NCBI GenBank assembly: GCA_031213475.1 | Contig: JARUPZ010000007.1 | Coordinates: forward strand, 7,497,586 to 7,561,585 | Direction of reading: 5' to 3' | Length of the DNA: 64,000 nt | From: Nereocystis luetkeana | Taxonomy: Eukaryota > Sar > Phaeophyceae > Laminariales > Laminariaceae | In this document: piece after piece, positions 43,301-53,125 of the stretch | How the letters are laid out: each line of letters begins with the position of its first letter | Position numbering within the stretch: the first letter of the stretch is position 1 | The notes under the pieces: generated by a model | The model's database searches: none | What the model was told of the DNA's origin: nothing | Seen by the model: the letters and a program-made list of their open reading frames with translations, nothing else | Program-made: the position numbers and the translations under genes

Positions 43301-46300
43301 CGACAATGACGGCTACGGACAAGTATCATCTGCTAATATCCTCTACTGAGAACCTCTTGTAAGGCGGACTTGCTTATGGATGACGGTATCGAATTGATTG
43401 ATTTTGTTTTTTGCTAGACAGGGGGGGTGTACTCGATAGGAGAGATGTACTCGATCTCATGCATGGCCGTAGCCGTATGACTATGGACCCTCGCATCCCT
43501 ACAATGCCGGGACGGAGCACGTCGGATTTTCACCGACCAGGGCAGACATTGCTTGCACCAAGCGCGAAGCGCCGTGACGTAGGTGTCCGGCGAGTCGCAT
43601 GAAGGGTGAGCTGCATCCTACTAAAAACCACTTGTGAGGCGGACTTGCATATGGATGACAGCTTCAATGAGTTGATTTAAATTTCCGGTGTAGCCACTTC
43701 CAGAGATAGCAATGGGAGTACTATGTAACTGCTTCTTGGGTGCCTTACCTGGAACACTACGTGATACGATAAATTTCCTTGTCCGGAGTAAAGGGGGTAG
43801 CGTGGAATTACGTCGCGCACGAAAAAAAGTTGTACCGCAATTAATGGGGTTGTGGGGAACAGGTGAATGGGCGCCGTCCGTCGGACGCCGACCGTAACTA
43901 AGGTCGGGTTGGTCGGGTAGGGTAGGGTAAGGTAGGGGAGGAGAGGAGAGGAGAGGAGAGGAGAGGAGAGGAGAGGAGAGGAGAGGAGAGGAGAGGAGAG
44001 GAGAGGGGAGGGGGGTGGAGGGGAGGGGAGGGGAGGGGAGGGGAGGGGAGGGAAGGGGAGGGATGGGTAGGTAGGGTAGGTAGGGTAGGGTAGGGTAGGG
44101 TAGGGTAGGGTAGGCTAGGCTAGGCTAGGGTAGGCTTGATATAAAAAGTTAAAATGTCCATCATACGTACAAAAAAGTTTTGCTTGGCGTGAGCGAGGAT
44201 GTCGATGTCAACGTCCACGGCCGTAACGTGTTTGGCCCCAAGCAGCGCCGCCGCTGCCGCCAGCACGCCCGAACCGGTCCCGTAGTCGACCACCTCCTCT
44301 TCTCCGCCTGCGCAACAGCCGTAGGGGAGGGAAGAGGGGGGGGGGGGGTGGGGTGGAGTGGTGTGGGGGAGGGATATACATATTTTTTTCGGTTTTCAGG
44401 AGGAATTCGAAGGCATAGCGTGGGGTTGGGTGAGGCAGGGTGTGGTGTGGTTTGGTGTGGTGTGGTGTGGTGGGATGGGGTGGGATGAAGTGGAGTGGAG
44501 TGGGGTGGGGAGGGAGAGGGGAGGGGTGGCGGTGGCGGAGGGAAGGGGTGGGGGTGGGGTGAGGGGCGGGATTGTCGACTTCTGTTTTAAGAGTCGGAAG
44601 CGTAGTGTGCGGTGCGGTGCGGTGCGGTGCGGTGGAGTGGGGCAGGGTGGGGTGGGGAGGCAAGGGGAGTAGAGACAAGCCGGCCTAAAGCGGAGGGCGG
44701 CGCCGACGTAAGAGGAGCGCAAGCCAGAACCCCGTTAAGCGTCGTGATCAAATATTTTACAATCGCACGGTTTACGAAAACAAACGGGGAAAATCGGAAA
44801 AACGCTTCCACCCGCAGGACATTGAAACGCAAGGCGGACAACCTTCCCAGCCCGGCCGATACCCCAAACGCTCGTTCACCAATCCCTTAGGATGACGGTC
44901 CACCCTCCCCCCTCCCTTTCCCCAACCTCCAACTCAATTCGACGCCATCATCCCTATTCAACAAAGTCCGCCTCGCAGGCGGTTCTCAGTAGGATGCAGC
45001 TCGCTCCTCTATGCGACTCGGCAAACACCTCACGGCGCTCCGCGCTTGGTGGAAGTAATGCCTACCTGGTCGGTGAAAACCCGACGTTGCTGCGTCCCGG
45101 CATTGTAGGGATAACAGTGTCTATGGCCATACGACGACAGCCATGCGAGACATAAGTACACCCTCCCCCTCCCCCCCCCCTCCCCCCTCCCCCCCCCCTC
45201 CCCCCCCCCTCCCCCCCTACCAAGCCCTCCGTTCACTTCGACACCCTCGCCTTTGATAACTTCGTCGAGGAAGTCCAAGCACAGCCACGTGCTGGGGTGC
45301 TGGCCGTCCCCCCACCCCTGCCCTTCGAGCAGCTTCACTTGTTGGAAACCCAGTGACGTTTCTTCGTCGCGCTGTACGGGCAGCACCCTTAGCTTTCCTG
45401 CGGTGACGGTTTCGAAGCCGTCGGAGGTTCTCGTGGCCTCCCAGCTCTCTAGGCACTCCACCGGATCCTCCTCCCAGTCCAAGGCCCCTTTCGTTTTTAG
45501 GTCGACGGGCGTTATGATAGGCAGCTAAACAACAACACCGGTATGGTATTCGACATTCATCAGCGTGTTGTCTTGACAGTAAAAACGTTTTTTTTCTACC
45601 TAACGGCATCAGTACACTCAAGTGCCCGTCATGACTCTTCAGAGATACTGGTACTAATTACTGTAGCCATAAACTACTGTGAGGTGGAGAAACCTAAAAA
45701 TATATATCGCACGTTCATCTGGGTATAGGTATATATATGGGCACATGAAATGCCAACAACGTACCGGGTACAAAAATCGCAACAAAAAACAAGCTGAAAC
45801 AAGAAAAAGAGAAATAAAAATATAAATAAGAAAATGAGCCAAAAAAAGGGAACCCTGACATACATGCGACGATCATACAAATGACGCAGGCAGATCAACA
45901 TACTATTCTTGTAGGTACAGGATCTCCGGAATCGCTCCAGGTCGAAAAACAAGCAATTTCAGCTCGAAAGATATGCGTCACTCCAGCTCCCAAAAGGCTT
46001 GACTCCAGCTTGAAGGAGGCTTCGCGCCAGCTCGAAAGAGAGCACCATATACCTTAGGCGGGCGTGTAACTGAGCAACTCGTAAAAATAGAGTAAGCCAT
46101 GGAGAGGTAAACAATAAAATCGGAGATAGAATTTCGGAGACAGAATAACGGAGATAAAGTATCGGATATATAGTCAATAATAGACGTAATATCGGAGATA
46201 GAGTATCGTATCCGAGATATCATATTGGATGTCGGAGACACAATATTGGATTTCGGAGATACAGCATGGAGCATCAAGGATCAAGTATCAGAGACAGCAT

Positions 46301-46918
46301 ATGGGAGAGAGAACCTTAACATATAGCGTATCAAGAGACAGGGTATCGGAGGTACAATCGTCAGAGACAGCAGAGCCTTCTTCGACAATGCACTATTACG
46401 AGAGACCATAGTTACCAGGACCTATGGTATACATGAAAACCTATATATTTAACCATTTCTACTAACAATATTTGGTCCTATTAACTATGGTCCCCCGTAA
46501 TAGATGAAAATGACAAACCACACACATTATTACCGTCACGCATAGAGAGGAAACGCGAAACGCTAGACTTGCTTTCCGAACATCGCGTCTCCATCATTTT
46601 TTAGCTCACTGTCATGGAGAGGCGAGAGCGATAGTGTCGGCGGTGGAGCGCAAGCACAAGCGTCCCTCCATCTCTCCCCACACATCTCCCCACACAACAA
46701 CGCCTAGCGGGTGGTGCAAACCTCACCAAAGCAGCCGTCGGTGGTGGTGGTGGTGGTGGTATCGGCCATCTCGCACGCCATCTCAAGCGCAGCCGCAACG
46801 TCCCGCCCCCCTTCCACCGTAAACGTTAGAGGCACCGCCCTTGGTCGAGTCTCCTCCCACCACCCTCCCGCCTCCTTCTCCAACTCCTCCTCCTCCACCA
46901 CCGCTTCTGCTACTGCTG
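37252..46918 (-). CDS. ribosomal protein L11 methyltransferase-like (PrmA family), at least seven exons
   Basis: SAM-dependent methyltransferase of the PrmA family, which trimethylates ribosomal protein L11; in an alga it would probably act in the plastid or mitochondrion, but no transit peptide can be assigned. Exons in transcript order: ~46918-46727, 45524-45245, 44307-44171, 42085-42014, 41092-40958, 40736 (or 40698)-40661, 37355-37252. Visible family marks: GDGQHPSTWLCLDFLDEV in the place of the usual GTGTHPTT block, SAM motif I DYGTGSGVLAAAAALLGAKH, acidic motif AVDVDIDI, NMMAGP (the N-x-x-x-x-P active loop), LLCLSG, and C-terminal EWVRLVGRP. Exons 2-5 and 6-7 agree in phase. The link between exons 1 and 2 is missing: phase does not match and some 20-30 residues expected there were not found, so another small exon is likely. 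Confidence 0.85.
37372..37556 (+). repeat. GTT and GGTATC/GCTATC repeat array
   Basis: GTT units then alternating ATCGGT/ATCGCT units. Directly upstream of the last PrmA-like exon on its transcribed strand, in the intron. Confidence 0.85.
37771..37946 (+). repeat. poly(C) retroposon joined to LINE fragment
   Basis: Sense copy from AAGCGGTTTTTAGTAG to GGCCATGCATGAG, where it passes directly into the LINE fragment at 37937 with no poly(C) tail. Confidence 0.68.
37937..39085 (+). pseudogene. decayed LINE ORF2 C-terminal fragment, poly(C) end
   Basis: Pieces of one protein in shifting frames: NVIVPKLEYAGDVWEGNAK (end of reverse transcriptase/thumb), IVDGAVWEKVTKGRAGIRWD, MRFRVGDLDLPERRK, the C-x-C-x8-x5-C cluster CPCGEAIESRIQIVEEC and ILGDRWWPQAAKQEGD. 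Frameshifts and stops inactivate it. The 3' part (GGTGCTCCGTCTCGAAATGG, GGTCAATGGTCAAATG) ends in a C-rich tract at 39077-39093. Lies in the last PrmA-like intron. Confidence 0.8.
39229..39508 (+). CDS. orphan + strand exon-like patch inside the PrmA intron
   Basis: After GAAAATATAG an open frame reads RPTYSPDTEHVRVASSPPSQ, SKYLPNSLQNNASTGEDV, then a Gly/Ser tract and a Gln/Lys-rich tail; GTGTGC near 39513 could be a donor. It lies antisense to the methyltransferase, between a LINE fragment and poly(C) retroposons. It could be a captured exon or a nested gene. Confidence 0.3.
39626..39905 (-). repeat. two poly(C) retroposon copies in tandem
   Basis: 39626-39745 and 39774-39905, each beginning at a G-run followed by GTACTCGAT. 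The second G-run is 26 bases (39749-39774). In the last PrmA-like intron. Confidence 0.75.
40661..40736 (-). CDS. PrmA-like exon 6, boundary uncertain
   Basis: Frame reading ITSLIAGTSEASCDR, ending one base into Gly at donor GTTTTA. Start 40736 pairs in phase with donor 40958. Start 40698 pairs with donor 40965 and gives a spacing to EWVRLVGR closer to bacterial PrmA. Another frame here reads to a stop (HELDRGNFRGVLR) and would be an alternative C-terminus. Confidence 0.5.
40742..40925 (+). repeat. C-rich low-complexity tract
   Basis: C/A/T tract with C-runs at 40877-40890 and 40899-40914; intron between PrmA-like exons 5 and 6. Confidence 0.8.
40958..41092 (-). CDS. PrmA-like exon 5, NMMAGP active loop
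   Basis: Acceptor CGCACCAG, then VVVSNMMAGPMRRQMAVL, GDGLLCLSGLRAS and LIKRYA. NMMAGP corresponds to the N-I-L-A-G-P motif of PrmA, and LLCLSG to its conserved LxLSG strand. Donor choice is open: 40958 (GTTGCT, phase 0) or 40965 (GTACGC, phase 2). Confidence 0.9.
42014..42085 (-). CDS. PrmA-like exon 4, 24 codons
   Basis: Short exon: acceptor CTTGTAG, 24 codons starting LNGVEEEVLALH and ending SIGDLAGE, donor GTGGGT. Both ends are phase 0. LNGV matches the N-x-N/L-N-G pattern that follows motif post-I in this family. It was located because the flanking exons left exactly this segment missing. Confidence 0.86.
42276..42420 (-). repeat. poly(C) retroposon, deleted copy
   Basis: 18-base G-run, TTCTCGAGATCATGCAGGGG to AAGCGAAGCGCCGTGAGGTG, with an internal deletion. 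Confidence 0.68.
43016..43120 (+). mobile_element. M1 MITE
   Basis: TTTCGGGGGGGCATAGTTAA and inverted GGTCCCCCGTAA; in the PrmA-like intron 3. Confidence 0.78.
43420..43765 (-). repeat. near full-length poly(C) retroposon
   Basis: GGGGGGTGTACTCGATAGGA through to GGTGCCTTACC at 43740-43750. Serves as the reference for the insertion seen in the 50731 copy. Confidence 0.78.
43920..44125 (+). repeat. GGAGA / GGGTA purine minisatellite
   Basis: About 16 GGAGA units, then GGGGA and GGTAG units. Intron of the PrmA-like gene, 45 bp from exon 3. Confidence 0.9.
44171..44307 (-). CDS. PrmA-like exon 3, SAM-binding motif I
   Basis: Acceptor TTGCGCAG, then GEEEVVDYGTGSGVLAAAAA, LLGAKHVTAVDVDIDILA and HAKQNFF. 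Motif I (D-x-G-T-G-S-G) and the acidic residue pair at the end of beta 2 are intact, so SAM binding is expected. Donor GTACGT at 44170. The flanking introns contain G-rich minisatellites. Confidence 0.93.
44960..45225 (+). repeat. poly(C) retroposon with long C-rich tail
   Basis: GTCCGCCTCGCAGGCGGTTC to ATAAGTACACC then C-rich sequence (CCCCCCCTCC units) at 45158-45225. In PrmA-like intron 2, just past exon 2. Confidence 0.72.
45245..45524 (-). CDS. PrmA-like exon 2, substrate loop and GDGQHPST block
   Basis: Acceptor TTGTTTAG; reads LPIITPVDLKTKGALDW, then GKLRVLPVQRDEETSL and GQGWGDGQHPSTWLCLDFL. The last block aligns with the PrmA GTGTHPTT loop, though the first Thr-containing turn is altered to GDGQH. 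The exon ends one base into a Gly codon before GTGTCG, which the next exon completes. Confidence 0.88.
46105..46375 (+). repeat. degenerate ATCGGAGATAGA repeat
   Basis: Loose 15-20-bp units around TCGGAGATA and TCGGAGACA. Between PrmA-like exons 1 and 2, where a small exon is expected but not seen. Confidence 0.65.
46396..46500 (+). mobile_element. M1 MITE, reference-like copy without microinsertions
   Basis: TTACGAGAGACCATAGTTAC to GGTCCCCCGTAA. Reads CCTATATATTTAACC and CTACTAACAATATTT, the uninterrupted forms of sites altered in the 8916 copy. Confidence 0.8.
46727..46918 (-). CDS. PrmA-like exon 1 (N-terminal domain, 5' boundary uncertain)
   Basis: On the minus strand it reads through AAVAEAVVEEEELEKEAG and RAVPLTFTVEGGRDVAAALE to DGCFG, resembling the ferredoxin-like N-terminal part of plant PrmA proteins. 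Donor GTGAGG lies at 46726. The upstream limit is a C-rich tract with GATAG at 46919; whether this is an acceptor or the exon begins further out is undecided. Confidence 0.55.
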
Positions 46919-47221
46919 CTATCGGGGGGGGGTGGGGGTAGGAAAGCGGGGGGCGGGAGGGAAAATATCAAAGCCGGGTGTGCTCGATATTGGTACCTGC
47001 AACGTCAACCATTGGGCTGGCTAAATCTGAGCCGTTTGTTTGCAGTACTAACATAAAAATACCATTGCGCGCAAATACCTCCTCCGTCGATACCAACAGC
47101 AACAACAGGATTCATTATGTCACTCGAGACACGTCGTTCTTGTAGTACCCCCCCGTCACGCCTCGCCATCCCCTCCCCCCCCCCCCCCCCCCCCCCTATT
47201 TATTCCTTGCTCCTTCCCGCT

Positions 47222-47325
47222 GAAAACCCCACGTGCTCCGTCCCGGCATTGTAGGGGTGCGAGGGTCTACGGAAATACGATTACGGCCATGCATGACATG
47301 AGCACCCCCCCCCCCCCCTCCCCTC
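47222..47325 (+). repeat. poly(C) retroposon 3' fragment
   Basis: CACGTGCTCCGTCCCGGCAT to CATGACATGAGCACC and C14, then CTCCC repeats. Confidence 0.68.
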
Positions 47326-47819
47326 CCCTCCCCTCCCCTCCCCTCTTCCCTTCCTTCGTCCCTTCCCTCCCCCATCCCCTCCATCCTCCCCGCCCTCCTC
47401 TCATCCCCCCCCCCCCCCCACCAATTTTTTATGATGCCATTCCTAGTGCTTTCGTTATCGCTATTGCTTTTCCTACTGCTATTGCTCTTTTGCTGTTCCT
47501 ATATACTCCCAATTTCCCTTTCCAAATATAAGTTCCTGTTCCTATTCCTAGTACTAATCGCACTCCAAGTACTGATCCTATGAATATCCCTAGAATATAA
47601 TCCCTCCGTCCGCGGAATATATTATATTCCCCGCGTTTGCTCTTTCTTGCCTTGTTTCACCGAAACTGCGCAAGCTGCTCCCATCTCGAAAAGCGCATCT
47701 CCTAACGCCTGCCAAGGAACATCGACCGCTGAACCTTCATAACGCCATGCCGTTACTACCTTATACTCCTGACGTCACAAACCACAACACATGATGGGGC
47801 GGGCGGAGCGGGGGGGGGA

Positions 47820-48752
47820 GGGGGGGGGGGGGGGCGTACTTATTTTTTGCTTGCTTTAGTCGTTTGACCATTGACCACGCATCACTTTCGAGACGGAGCA
47901 CTGTTCCTACTCCTAATAGAGACACCTCCAACAGTTGGGCGCTCATTACGTTGTTTACATATATTACATAGAAACGTTTTGCTCATCGTATCCCCTTCCT
48001 GTTTGGCCGCCTGTGGCCACCATCTATCTCCTAGGATAGCGATCGTTTTTTCGCTGCTTTCTAGTGTACCAAACTCCTCCATGTCACATTCTTCTATTTC
48101 CCTCATCTCCTCTTCTAACACATTCCGTCCCTCCTTGTACATTTCACATTCTCCGTCTATGTGAGTTCTACTCTCTATTGCTCTGCCACACGGACACACC
48201 CGTGCTTCTACTTCCTCCTCCTCCAGGCTACTGGTATACCTCTTTCTTCTTTCTGGCAGGTCCAGGTCACCTACACGAAATCGCATTTTTAACGTTTTCG
48301 CGAAGTCCGTTGGGTCGTGCAAATACTTTTTCATTCCTGTTCCTTCTCTCAATCCCCCGTATATCTCCAAGTGTTTTTCCGAATCCACCTTGTTTCTTAG
48401 CGCCAGCCTCCTTTTCTTTCTTTCTACCCTTCCTTCTACTTCTGCCTTGTACCTCCCAAACTTCCCGGCGGATATCACCTCTTCTTGGTTCCCCCCTATA
48501 TCGTTCCATACTTTCTCAACTACGCTATCCCACCTTATTCCAGCTCGCCCTTTTGTTACTTTCTCCCATACAGCTCTATCAACTATGCCTGGCAACCTCT
48601 TTTTCGGCATGTTCCTTACTTTATATTGTCATTTCAACTTTATCATGTCTATATTTATCTTGAGTGGGTGCCTTCCCAGTTCTGCTCTTAATACTGTATT
48701 GCAGGTGTATTTTAGCGCCTTCTCTATTATTTTCTGCAACCCTTCGGGCGTT
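47820..48752 (-). pseudogene. 5'-truncated LINE ORF2 fragment, poly(C) tail
   Basis: A 242-codon minus-strand frame (48610-47882) carries VWEKVTKGRAGIRWDSVVE, KMRFRVGDLDLPERRKRY, zinc knuckle CPCGRAIESRTHIDGEC and ILGDRWWPQAAKQEGD. A further stretch upstream to 48752 reads VLRAELGRHP. The 3' end AAATAAGTACG runs into C-rich tail at 47833-47820. Better preserved than the 37937 copy, but no reverse-transcriptase core remains. Confidence 0.82.
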
Positions 48753-48756
48753 TCTG

Positions 48757-48895
48757 GGGGGGGGGAGGGGGTACTCAACATCATGCATGGCCGTAGTCGT
48801 ATGACCATAGACCCTTGCATCCCTGCAATGCCGGGACGGAGCACGTCGGGTTTTCACCGACCAGGCAGACATTAGGCGGGGGGGGGGGGGGCGGG
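48757..48895 (-). repeat. poly(C) retroposon abutting the truncated LINE 5' end
   Basis: G-rich GGGGGTACTCAACATCATGC to GACCAGGCAGACATTAG, then a G-run at 48879. Its tail side touches the LINE truncation point. Confidence 0.7.
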
Positions 48896-49371
48896 AGGTA
48901 GGGACAGCAGGGAGGTGGAAGGGGGGGGAAGGGGATCATGGCCGGGAAGGCAGAGGGAGGGAGAGGAGGGGGAGCGGGGGAGGGGGCGTGGAGGGGGGCA
49001 TACGATGTAGGTTGTGCGTCGATGCGATACAGCGACGAACAAAGTACCGTACGAAAACATACTATATCACGACGCACGCTCTTCGTACTCAACGCTCAGC
49101 TCCGCGACAGAGCGGTCGGTCGATTCACGCACGCATGTAGAAAATCGTTCGGTTCGCAACAACCTCAACGGGCATCATACGTGTTGCGTGCAATTTAACT
49201 GTTTCTCATTTCGACGTCTCAACAAGAAAGTGCATGACAGATTTAAAAACCATGCGCGGCAAAAACATAAACAACTAAAACCACAAAAGCACAAAACAGA
49301 AAAACACAAGAACACAAGAACACAAGAAAAAAGAATACCTAAAACGAACGGAACCAAGGCAGAGGTCCTCG

Positions 49372-49760
49372 TGTCACCTGCTCGTTCAGCGGTAACGCCT
49401 TCGCGTCGCTCCGTTGAACTCCGGCAATATCAGCACCACCGCTGTCGCCCCCGGCGCTAACCGCAGCACCAGCAGCATCAGCAATACCAGCACAAGCAAT
49501 GCCAGCACGAGCAGTACGGGCAACAGCAGCGCCAGTAGCCGCAGCCATAGCGCCGGATGGCTGACTTCTTCGCCCGCTCGCCCGTCTCAGGCAGCGCTCA
49601 AGGCCGCGAGGGCGTGGGCACGCTACCGCTGCCGCTGCCACCGTCGCCGTAGCAGCACCAGCACCAGCAGAATTGTCGGCAGCCGGGGAGCCGTTTGCCG
49701 TTGGCGGCGACAAGAAAAAGGCGTCGGCGCTGCTACTGCTGCTACCCTGCAGTAGTAGCA
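49372..49760 (+). other. GC-rich Ala/Ser-coding-like patch
   Basis: CAG/AGC/GCA-rich stretch with long open frames on both strands (one + frame: PAELSAAGEPFAVGGDKKKA). No domain is visible and the frame cannot be chosen. A CAG run follows at 49790-49812. It may be an exon or simple repeat. Confidence 0.25.
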
Positions 49761-50525
49761 GTGGCAGTGGCAGCAGTGCGTAACAATACTGCAGCAGCAG
49801 CAGCAGCAGCAGGTAGTGTCATGTTTTACGTATGTACGTGCCGGTTGAGTGCGGCAATTCAGCAGCGGTAGCAGCAGCAACAGCGGTCGTTGTTGAAGAG
49901 ACATGGGGAGCGAGCGAGCGAGCGAGCAAGCAAAGCGAGGAGAGGGGCGGAAGGAGGGCAAGAAAGGAGGGATGCGGTCAGAGGATGTTGCGGTTATGGA
50001 ATCCTTGGGTTAGCTGGCGGTAGAGCATACGTACCAGGTACATCTACACGATAGTATTACGAGTACAGCATTGGCTGGTGCCGTGCATATGCCGTATAAC
50101 ACACCGGGTGATAAGATAACACACCCCCCTCGGACGATTTTCAAGGCTGGGTTTCTCGACAACGGGGAAGGCGTACTGAGTACGACGAGCGATGCGTTTA
50201 TGCAACCTACTCGACGAACTCTTTCCAAAGCCACCATTTTCGTTGTGTGTGCCCCTTAAGGCATGTTTTCGAGGAAACCGGGTCTGAAATTAGCCCCAGA
50301 GGGTGTGTTATCTCAAGTGTAACACATAGAGCATAGGTATTTCGGATATATACACCGCGGTAGTGAAAACCAAGACAGTTTTTTTTTTTACATCAATTCG
50401 ACTTTGAGCCCCAATCATGGACTGACTCTCCACCCGACCAAACAAATCCCGTGGGGGGTGAGTAAGCAACGAAACAAAATCGCCAAACACAAAGAATCCC
50501 AGCGATATAGGGCCCAAACGTATAC

Positions 50526-50692
50526 CTCTACCGCACTGTGGAGGCATGTTTCTTCTACCGCACTGTGGAGGCATACCTCCTCTACCGCACTGTGGAGGCG
50601 TAACTCCTCTACCGCACTGTAGAGGCATGGCTCCTCTATCGCACTGTAGAGGCATGCCTCCTCTACCGCACTATAGAGGCATGCTAAGGTAC
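50526..50692 (+). repeat. 30-bp minisatellite, about six units
   Basis: CTACCGCACTGTGGAGGCAT unit with variants. Unit length is divisible by three, so frames stay open. Each unit holds GAGGCATGCCTC-like palindromes. Confidence 0.9.
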
Positions 50693-50730
50693 ATAGAGGT
50701 TCGCACTTTGATCGCAAACTCTCACTGACG

Positions 50731-51090
50731 GGGGGGGGGGGGGGGGGGTGTACTCGATAGGAGAGATGTACACGATCTCATGCATGGCCGTAGTCGTATG
50801 ACCATAGACCCACGCATCCCTGCAATGCCGGGACGGAGCATGTCGGGTTTTCACCGACCAGGCAGACATTGCTTATTTCACCAAGCGCGAAGCGCCGTGA
50901 GGTGTCCGGCGACTCGCATGAAGGGAGAGCTGCATCCTACTAACAACCGCTTGTGAGGCGGACTTGCATATAGATAACAGCTTCAATGAGTCAATTTTAA
51001 TTTCCGGTGTAGGCTATTCCAGATTCAGCAGTGGGAGTACTCTGTAACTGCCTCTTGGGTGCCTTACCTTGAACGCTACCTGGTACGTGA
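50731..51090 (-). repeat. near full-length poly(C) retroposon with TA microinsertion
   Basis: 18-base G-run, TGTACTCGATAGGAGAGATG to GGGTGCCTTACCTTGAACGC. Reads CGCTACCTGGTACGTGATA where the 43420 copy reads CACTACGTGATA. Confidence 0.8.
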
Positions 51091-52261
51091 TAAGATCATT
51101 CCCACTTATGCGGAGTAAAGGTTCTTCACCTCGCACGAATGATCTGACTCGACAACCAGTTGTGGGCGACCGCCAAAAAAAAACAAAAAACGGTACCCTG
51201 GACGGGGGGGGGGGGCTCTCCGACTGGGGAGGTACTCAATATATTCGGACCCGATGCATACCTTGCACAACTTTTCGACGAATGCCATAACCCGTGGTAT
51301 CGCGTATGATACGGTATCGGGGAGAGTAGCCTACATTTTATATCAAAATGGGTCGTTGGGTGAGAGGTTCGGACACGGGGGCTGCTGTAGGGGTAGCATC
51401 TAACTCTTCGGAGGGCTCCTCGCTTGGGGAGGTCCATAGCACTCGTACCTCAAAAACTTATTTTTAATAAAAACTACCCGTATTACCGGCGGGAATGATA
51501 CGTTTCCACAACCCACGACAAAACAATGGCAAAAAAAATGAAAAAATGAAAAAAAATGGACGAACAGCAGTTCCAATATCGGGAATCGAACTCTCGACCT
51601 AAAATTCAAAGAAAGGTACTGAGCGACAATATACAACCTCTTGCTGCTGGTGGTAAAAAATGCAACCCGAAGGACAATCCCAAAGGATGCGTGCTGCGAT
51701 ATGCAGAGGCGCACCGATAATTTTGCTGAGCCTCCATACGCGAGGAGATCTTAACATCGCCCAAAAAGAAGCGATTAGTAAAAAACTAACATATACCCTA
51801 GGTGTACGTCGCACGAACTAATAGCGTGAAACACTTCTCGCAAACGGTATTCCGACGATTTGATTGGGTTGAGAAGCCAGTTGACTCAGAAACATTTTTG
51901 GCAAAAAATGCTTCTCCTATCGTAGCACGCGCCAAAGCCTAGCTATATCGCGAAGCATATCGTAAAGCATTGCTGGCGTTCCGACGGTAATAGGTTGAGG
52001 AGCCCGGTCGGTAAACAAATATCTCAGCCGAAGAGTGTTGTCCCCATCGTACCATGCCTCTTTCGCATAGAGCTCCGCAAGGCAGGAGCGCCATAAAAGT
52101 GAGGCGCGATATGCTTACCCCCACCGCACCAAGCGTCTCTAGTGTAAAGTAGTTTGTGGCCACTGAAGTTGTATGTGCACCTCTTTGAGAGCGGAAAAAT
52201 ATGTGCGGGTCTATATGGGGCGGCGGCTCTGCATGTCTTTGGGTGAGAAGAAACAATGGCT

Positions 52262-52325
52262 CAACGTTAAAACAACAGCAGCATCAACAACAACAATAAG
52301 AACAACAACAGCAGAAACGACGACG

Positions 52326-52364
<39 letters not shown>

Positions 52365-52435
52365 GAAAAGCTGTGGCACTCGTCAGGCCGACAACAAAAA
52401 CAACAACACCAACAGCAGCAGCAGCAGCAGCACTG
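52262..52435 (+). repeat. AAC/CAG trinucleotide arrays
   Basis: AAC runs (52325-52365), CAACAGC text and a CAG run (52413-52432). Confidence 0.9.
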
Positions 52436-53047
52436 ATGTACGAACAGTATGTACCTGGTACTGTCGTGTCATATGGAACTACCCTACTTGCTCTGTAGGG
52501 CTGTTTTGGGTGCTTGGGTTAATCATTCTGACCGGCGAGAGCGAAAAATTATGGGGGAAAAGCGGCCGCAGAGAGGACAGGCAAGGGCTGGAGAGGGGCG
52601 AGGCGAGACAGACCAGACGACAAAACCGCCTACTGTTAGTGGTGCGAGGAAAAAACCGCGGCATGAACAGTACGAGGCAAGGCAATAGCAGGATTGAATA
52701 TATTCACACGTCGTACAGATAGATCGCTGACCCTCACTGGATGATCTAGATATTTCCGGGCAGCTAGATAGATAGATTCCTTACCTGTATGATCTGTGTG
52801 ACCTAGCTCATGTTGCCGGGTGGGAGCTGCAGCGTCTGCATGATCTACAATAGCATAAGTTTCCTGAGTTGGATATGTACTATACAAAGCCTGCACAGCG
52901 TTTCATCGCGGCGGGTAGGGATCTACTGTACCTGGTAGATGGTTTAGAGCATGCTCTGTCCGATGTGTGACTGTACTGATGGTGGCGGCATTTTGAATCC
53001 TACCGACGGCGAGGCAGGTATGCCCTCTGAATTGCCTTTGGATTGCC

Positions 53048-53125
53048 GTGTACTCGTACTCGTACTCGTACTCGTACTCGTACGATTTTCTCTCTCTCTC
53101 TCTCTCTCTCGTTCCCTCTCTTGTT
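53048..53125 (+). repeat. GTACTC hexamer array and TC run
   Basis: Six GTACTC units (53050-53083) followed by a TC run. Confidence 0.9.

Noticed and set aside
49339-49713. 124-codon Ala-rich minus frame as a gene
   Set aside because: CAG/GCA-rich sequence is open in several frames on both strands; nothing selects one.
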